From positions 1 to 64,000 of the forward strand of contig JALBYC010000018.1 of NCBI GenBank assembly GCA_023212645.1: a DNA stretch of 64,000 nt, given 5' to 3'. A model generated the notes under the pieces. It saw only the letters and a program-made list of their open reading frames with translations. It had not been told where the DNA came from and did not search any database. Made by a program: the position numbers and the translations under genes. Positions 59,270-64,000 of this stretch are shown piece after piece (the first letter of the stretch is position 1; each line of letters opens with the position of its first letter). Source of the DNA: Farysia itapuensis. Its lineage: Eukaryota; Basidiomycota; Ustilaginomycetes; Ustilaginales; Ustilaginaceae.

Positions 59270-61019
59270 TTTCCGTTGCGATTGGAGTTACGTTTGTCGT
59301 GGCGGAGGGATTGCAGCAAGTAGTATGGAGTAGACGCTGAAGGTCTTTGTTGGCAATGCAGAAATGCAGACTGTGAACAAAATGTGTCAGAAGTGGTGCT
59401 ACAACGTTTTGACCAGATCACCATACCTACAGTGCAAAAAATAACAGGGAATCAAGAGAGTGTGTGCTGAAGCCGTTGGGAAGAGAAAGAATGTCGTTGT
59501 CGTTTTGTGAGAGCTTCGAAGAGAGTGTGGAGAGTAGTGGAGCGTAAAGGGAGGGACAAGGAGATGGTGTGTGTGTGAGATGGAGAGGGGTGTAACGAAG
59601 ATGCAGTAAAGGAGGCGATGCTTGCTTATATTGCGAGACCAGGGGATGAAGGGCAGATCTGCAGATCTAGACTTGGCGGCAGCCTCACCAGGGAATGGTA
59701 TTGCTAGCAAGCAGCTGTAGGGACAGCAGCTACATTTGAGGTCCGCTCGGTAGGAGCGGCGGAAAGCAAGGTTGCCATAGGCGTTGTTTGGCATGAGCTG
59801 CCAGAGAAAAGAAGCAAACTCGGACAGACCTGCTTCAAGGTGCAGCTGTTACCGGCCAGCGCTACCATAATTTGAGGGACGTCTCGATCCTTTGGCGGGG
59901 ACTGGACAGAATGCACTTCGGTCAGGGAAGCATGACGGAATCGGCCAGCAGCGCTCCCAAGCGACAGCGTCGATCAAGATGCTCTCCGAGCGAAGAAAAG
60001 CGTGGCTGTTTTGGCCTTTGCTAGCCATCCAGCTGTCACTTTTGAATACATGCTCGGCCTTGAATTCCATTTTTTGAAATGATCTCGGTGAAAGACCCTG
60101 AATTTGTAGTCATGCAGATGCAGATTGACAGGCGCTTTTTAATTTGCTGTCGACAACAACGCACAATTACGAACTTCTGAGCCGACCGTGTGATTTGCCT
60201 GTTCGGTTGGACAAGGGTAATGTGAAGCGAAGATCATCGTCTTCGCGTGGCGGAATACCAGGTGGTCCTCGCCGCCGAATTGCCTAAACGAGTAAGTACA
60301 AAAGCATAGAACCGCAATGCAAGATCGTGGCGCACAGCTCGAGAGAAGGATGGCAGGCTGCGAACGAGGCCTTCGCGTCCGGACAGTCCTGCAGGGAGGT
60401 TTGTTTGTACAGCAACCGATAGTCTCCCCTCCCTTGATGGCTTGCCCTCCGCAGGGCCGGGTTCCTGTCCGTCTCGGTCCCTCTTGCCCTTTTGGGCCAA
60501 GCCGAGCACTTGCGCTCCGTTGCACTCGGTAACGCTAAACCGACCTGCGGGACTCCATCGCATCTCATCTTCAGTCTCGCATCGGGCTTTCGCACGATAC
60601 GACCGCTCTTGGACCATGTGTTGTGAGTTGTGAGCTGAGTCGTGACCTGTGATTGTGAGCTCGAGTGCGTGAGTCAAAGGCTGCATGCTCAGAGAAAAAA
60701 AAAATCACAATAAAAGTAGCTCGTAAAGAAGGCATAAAAAATCCGTGGAAATCCAGATCGGTCTCGGAAAAGTACATCTGCTCAAGCCTGCCAGCCGGGT
60801 GGATAGCAACACACTGGGTAAGATCCCAGCATGCAAACTGTACTGGAACATGTGTGCCAGTGATTCGCGTGTAGCCAACTAGTTACCGATGGTCTCCTAG
60901 TCAGTAGTCACCTTTGATCTCAGGGTCCAACAGGGGTTGGCCGAATCCCGAAATTAAGTCGAGATTTTTTGCCTTAGATATTTTTGTTCTGAGAAGAATT
61001 CATACGTGCTTCCGCCCTC

Positions 61020-61022
<3 letters not shown>
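59270..61022. other. Intergenic region between CLN1 and the ESF2-like gene
   Basis: About 1.75 kb without a credible gene. 59430-59620 is purine rich on the + strand, i.e. pyrimidine rich for CLN1, as expected in its leader/promoter. 60618-60675 has GTGAGTTGTGAG-type simple repeats like those at 29090. An A-rich patch follows at 60696-60720. I compared 60780-60960 with 5S rRNA and tRNA patterns and found no match. Confidence 0.6.

Positions 61023-61074
<52 letters not shown>
61023..61074. repeat. (AC)26 microsatellite
   Basis: An uninterrupted dinucleotide run of 52 bp ending 11 bp before the ATG of the LYAR/ESF2 gene, so it almost surely lies in the 5' leader or across the transcription start. 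Length variation between strains is expected. Confidence 0.95.
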
Positions 61075-61076
<2 letters not shown>

Positions 61077-61085
61077 GTGCTCACC

Positions 61086-62381
61086 ATGGTGTCATTCAAC
61101 TGCGACGGATGCGGCGACGTAGTCAAGAAGCCAAAACTTTTGCAGCACTACAACCGCTGCTATGCCCCTGTCACGTGTCTAGATTGCTCGCAACAATTCT
61201 ACAATCCAAACGAGTTCAAAGGTCATAACACCTGCGTCAGCGAGGCGGAGAAGTACGAGCGTTCTGTGTATAAAGGTCCCAAACACCAACAGGCCCCAAA
61301 GACTGCATCTTCTGCAGCCTCGATAGCACCCAAAGCAAACCTCGAACAAGTACAAGAAGAGCAGCAAGTGCAAGACAAGAAGCGAAAGCGCGACGAGGTA
61401 GAGCCAGCAGCCCCATCAGCCGAGCCGTCTCCTGCAAAACCTAAAAAGGAGAAGAAGGAAGTAAAGGAGAAGAAAGAAAAGAAAGAGAAGAAAGAAAAGA
61501 AAGAGAAGAAGGAGACCAAGGAGGAGAAGGAGAAAAAAGGGAAGAAGGACGATACTACCCGGGTGTCTGAGGCCAAGGGCGTTGAGGAGGATCTGACCGC
61601 ATCAGCCGAAAGAGCCTCAGACTCGGACAGCGAAGACCCGAACGAGCACACGCAGGACGATCCTTTCACAGCAGCCGACGATGAAGCTAAAGTCATCAAG
61701 CCACTTTCCGCTTCAGAACTCGAAGCGTTCAAGAAAAAGCAACGCAAGCTTGGCATCATTTACATTTCTCGTATCCCTCACGGTATGACACCTGCCAAAG
61801 TGCGACACATCCTTTCCAACATGGGTGAGCTTGGACGTATATATCTCCAAGACGGGTCCGCTGGAGCTGAAAACGGCAGTCAGAAGAAAAAGAAGAAGCG
61901 CGGAGCTGCGCATTATACCGAAGGCTGGGTGGAGTTTACGTCAAAGAAAGTAGCCAAGGCAACAGCAGAAATGCTGAACGCACAGCCCATCGGAGCGCTC
62001 GCGGCCAGTAATTCCAAAAAGTCCGGGTCAGGAGGTGCAAGTTCCAAAATGGGCAAGACGAAGAAACGATTCCAGGACGACGTCTGGACAATAAAGTATC
62101 TAAGTGGCTTTAAATGGCACATGCTCTCGGAACAGATTGCTCAGGAACGAGCGTCGCATACCGCTCGTCTCCGCACTGAGCTCAACCAGTCTGCCTACGA
62201 GCAGAACGACTACCTCAAGAAAGTCGAACGAGCCCGCATCCAGAACGAGAAGGCCCAGCGTCGTGCAGCAAAGGCTCAAAAGTCGGATGGAGCAGTTGAC
62301 CTCACACAAGGCATGGAGAAGTCGCGCACGTTCAAGCAACGCCAACCTGTTGCCAAAGACGTTCGAGACATGCAGGATTAG
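61086..62381 (+). CDS. LYAR-type zinc finger fused to an Esf2/ABT1 RRM protein
   Basis: 431 residues, one exon. Residues 1-60 hold LYAR-type zinc-binding motifs: FNCDGCGDVVKKPKLLQHYN, CYAPVTCLDCSQQF and FKGHNTCVSEAEKYE. A Lys/Glu repeat linker (KEKKEKKEKKEKKE-type, about 115-165) and an acidic stretch follow. From about 223 the Esf2/ABT1 RRM begins, LGIIYISRIPHGMTPAKVRH, ILSNMGELGRIYLQ, with the family's insert of Lys-rich residues, then GWVEFTSKKVAKATAEMLNA, DVWTIKYLSGFKWHMLSEQI and a helical basic tail. Esf2 is a small-subunit processome factor working with Dbp8 on 18S pre-rRNA. LYAR proteins are nucleolar too. In yeast and animals the two are separate proteins as far as I know. The reading frame is continuous through the linker. 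Confidence 0.87.
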   Translation: MVSFNCDGCGDVVKKPKLLQHYNRCYAPVTCLDCSQQFYNPNEFKGHNTCVSEAEKYERSVYKGPKHQQAPKTASSAASIAPKANLEQVQEEQQVQDKKRKRDEVEPAAPSAEPSPAKPKKEKKEVKEKKEKKEKKEKKEKKETKEEKEKKGKKDDTTRVSEAKGVEEDLTASAERASDSDSEDPNEHTQDDPFTAADDEAKVIKPLSASELEAFKKKQRKLGIIYISRIPHGMTPAKVRHILSNMGELGRIYLQDGSAGAENGSQKKKKKRGAAHYTEGWVEFTSKKVAKATAEMLNAQPIGALAASNSKKSGSGGASSKMGKTKKRFQDDVWTIKYLSGFKWHMLSEQIAQERASHTARLRTELNQSAYEQNDYLKKVERARIQNEKAQRRAAKAQKSDGAVDLTQGMEKSRTFKQRQPVAKDVRDMQD

Positions 62382-62434
62382 TTCACGCCGAATGCACGTT
62401 ACGTGGGGTATACAAATTTGCACTGATACGATCC

Positions 62435-64000
62435 TCAATTCTGTCCTTGAATCTGCTCGACAATGACCTCGTGCACGAGCTTGGCGTCTGCACGACCATT
62501 GGCGTCTTTCATGACCTGCCCAACGATACGGGCTGCGACTTTGAGATTGCCCTTCTTGACCTCTGCAGCTTGAGCTGGTAGCTGACGGATTGCTTGGCTA
62601 ACCAATGGGGCAAGTGCTTCTTTCGTATTGAGAGCCAGTAGGCCATTCTTGGACAGGGCGTTGAACACAGGCGCCGCTGTACCTGATTCGGCCGTGTCCC
62701 GCTCCAATGTGTCAAGCGAGAGTGAAGGGTTCCCGTCCAAAATTTGACCTATAACAAACTTGGCCGTTGTGCCTGTACACTTGCCACTTTTGACCAGATC
62801 CAGGAGCTCACCCAAATAGATGGGTGGCAGTAGGGATGCTCGGAACGGCCAGTTGCGAGCGTTGAGGATCTTGAGCAGCTCGTGAATGATCCAATTGAGT
62901 GCAGTCTGCGCATCTCGGCCTTTGGCGACCCGCTCAAAGTATTCCACCGCGTCGCTTTCCTGTGCCGCCTCAATGGCGTTTGGTTCCACTTGCACGCCTT
63001 TGACTTCGGAAGCTGCGGGAACAGTGCGTCCAGCGCCTTCGTCTTCCGATCCGACCCTCATAAGAACATTGATATCCCGTGAATTGAGCAGGTATTGCTG
63101 TCGTAGGCGAGTCCGACGAGCATCTGGCAATTCCGGAATGGCTTGCTGTATATTGCTAATTTGACTAGGACACAGAATGATAGGCGGAAGGTTCGGGTCG
63201 GGCATGTAGCGATAATCTGGAGCGTCCTCTTTGCCACGCAAGCGGAAAGTCTTGCCAGTGGACTCATTGTAACCTCGAGTCTCCTGTTCGATCTGCTGAC
63301 CGTCTTGGAGAAGAGCGACTTGTCGATGCGACTCGAACGAGATTGCGTTCATCATGAAACGAATACTGTTGAGGTTCTTGACCTCACATCGCGTGCCAAA
63401 CGATTGTTGTTCGCGATTGACGGAAATGTTGACATCGCACCGCAGCGAGCCCTCTTGCATGTTGCCGTCTGACGCTCCTACTCTACGTACGAGCTCTTGC
63501 AGCTTGCGCACATAGGCACCAGCTTGCTCCGGCGTTCGCATCTGCGGTCCACTGACAATCTCCATGAGACCGGTCCCGGCACGATTGAGATCTACAAATC
63601 TCTGGCTAGAGTTCTCCTCGGTGTCTGTGTTGCTGATGGTGCGCGAAGTATCGCCTGTGTCAAAGTAGGTAGACTTGGCTGTGTCCTGCTCCAGCTGTAC
63701 CTGCTCGATAACAACGGTCACTTCGTCATCTATACTAGGCAGATGGCCCTCCTCGAAACTAAGGTGGACTTTGCCGTCGTTGGCCAAGGGACTGTACTTT
63801 TGTGTTATCTGGTAGCCTGCTGGCAGGTCCGAGTAAAAGTAGTGTTTGCGGTCGAAGCGACTCTCTGGGTGGACCACGCAGTTTAATGCAAGCGCCGTGC
63901 TTACTGCAAGTCGTACGGCAGACTGATTGAGCGTTGGTAACGTTCCAGGATGGGCCGCGTCAAACGCCGAGACCAGTGTGTTTGGTCTGGTGGCCATAGT
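62435..64000 (-). CDS. PET112: GatB/Pet112, mitochondrial Glu-tRNA(Gln) amidotransferase subunit B, 5' end cut by window
   Basis: At least 521 codons, open to the window edge. Visible blocks: SAFDAAHPGTLPTLNQSAVR, ALALNCVVHPESRFDRKHYF, YSDLPAGYQITQKYSPLA, the DLNRAGTGLMEIVSGPQM segment, VRRVGASDGNMQEGSLRCDV, and CEVKNLNSIRFMMNAISFE. The C-terminal GatB/YqeY domain ends with GNLKVAARIVGQVMKDANGR ADAKLVHEVI. GatB family members start with a GLEIHxQL motif about 35-50 residues before SAFDAA, and this is missing, so the true start and presequence lie beyond 64000. The ATG at 63997 is internal. With GatA and GatF it converts Glu-tRNA(Gln) to Gln-tRNA(Gln) in mitochondria. A 20-40 residue insert near 295-310 is variable. 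Confidence 0.95.
   Translation of the reverse strand, partial: TMATRPNTLVSAFDAAHPGTLPTLNQSAVRLAVSTALALNCVVHPESRFDRKHYFYSDLPAGYQITQKYSPLANDGKVHLSFEEGHLPSIDDEVTVVIEQVQLEQDTAKSTYFDTGDTSRTISNTDTEENSSQRFVDLNRAGTGLMEIVSGPQMRTPEQAGAYVRKLQELVRRVGASDGNMQEGSLRCDVNISVNREQQSFGTRCEVKNLNSIRFMMNAISFESHRQVALLQDGQQIEQETRGYNESTGKTFRLRGKEDAPDYRYMPDPNLPPIILCPSQISNIQQAIPELPDARRTRLRQQYLLNSRDINVLMRVGSEDEGAGRTVPAASEVKGVQVEPNAIEAAQESDAVEYFERVAKGRDAQTALNWIIHELLKILNARNWPFRASLLPPIYLGELLDLVKSGKCTGTTAKFVIGQILDGNPSLSLDTLERDTAESGTAAPVFNALSKNGLLALNTKEALAPLVSQAIRQLPAQAAEVKKGNLKVAARIVGQVMKDANGRADAKLVHEVIVEQIQGQN

Noticed and set aside
60780..60960. Possible 5S rRNA or other small RNA
   Set aside because: CCGAATCCCGAAATTAAG briefly resembles 5S text, but internal control boxes and stem pairing do not fit over the full length.

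Overview
This window is the end of a fungal chromosome. It opens with a TTAGGG-type telomere (written CCCTAA on the + strand) and then runs inward for 64 kb. Gene content, sparse short introns, roughly balanced base composition and the overall look of the proteins point to a smut fungus (Ustilaginomycotina, close to Ustilago / Sporisorium / Moesziomyces). Supporting genes are a Cln1-type G1 cyclin, a Met30/SconB F-box protein, a hyphal-type GH45 endoglucanase and intron-containing tRNAs. The species assignment is inference; no database search was possible.

Layout. 1-3665 is the subtelomere: telomere repeat, a zinc-finger (OrsD-like) gene cut off by the telomere itself, then about 2.8 kb without a credible gene but with short tandem repeats. 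3666-28904 is dense housekeeping sequence: MET30/sconB, BTN1/CLN3, VPS2, a cell-wall-integrity MAP kinase kinase, a SPOUT methyltransferase, CBC2 (cap-binding CBP20), CDC123, a bHLH factor, tRNA-Ser, an unknown protein, PER1, a YVC1-type TRP channel, KEI1, RPL26 and ATG7. 28905-33131 is a 4.2 kb gene desert in front of a C2H2 transcription factor. 35146-40843 holds tRNA-Val, ARG1, a candidate small secreted protein, LYS12, tRNA-Arg, a foldback element and PGK1. 41175-48549 holds RPC4, GCD6 (eIF2B epsilon), GRC3 and tRNA-Trp. 48957-59269 holds a secreted GH45 protein, a tricalbin, CBP3, a mitochondrial PP2C phosphatase and CLN1. The window ends with a LYAR zinc-finger/ESF2 fusion and the 3' part of a mitochondrial GatB gene that runs off the edge.

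Themes. Several genes serve translation and ribosome making (RPL26, CDC123, GCD6, RPC4, GRC3, ESF2-like, SPOUT, GatB, four tRNAs). Others serve membrane and lipid handling (PER1 in GPI-anchor remodelling, KEI1 in sphingolipid synthesis, a tricalbin at ER contact sites, VPS2 in ESCRT-III, ATG7 in autophagy, and BTN1 and a YVC1-type channel in the vacuole). I see no operon-like cluster or secondary-metabolite cluster; genes lie on both strands as in ordinary fungal chromosomes.

Starts and splice sites were chosen by eye from ATG codons, GT/AG borders, reading phase and family alignment from memory. The points most worth checking are the telomere-supplied stop codon, the LYAR-ESF2 fusion, the secreted protein whose first coding exon is the ATG alone, the 57-bp-arm foldback element, and the GH45 protein with a displaced catalytic acid.
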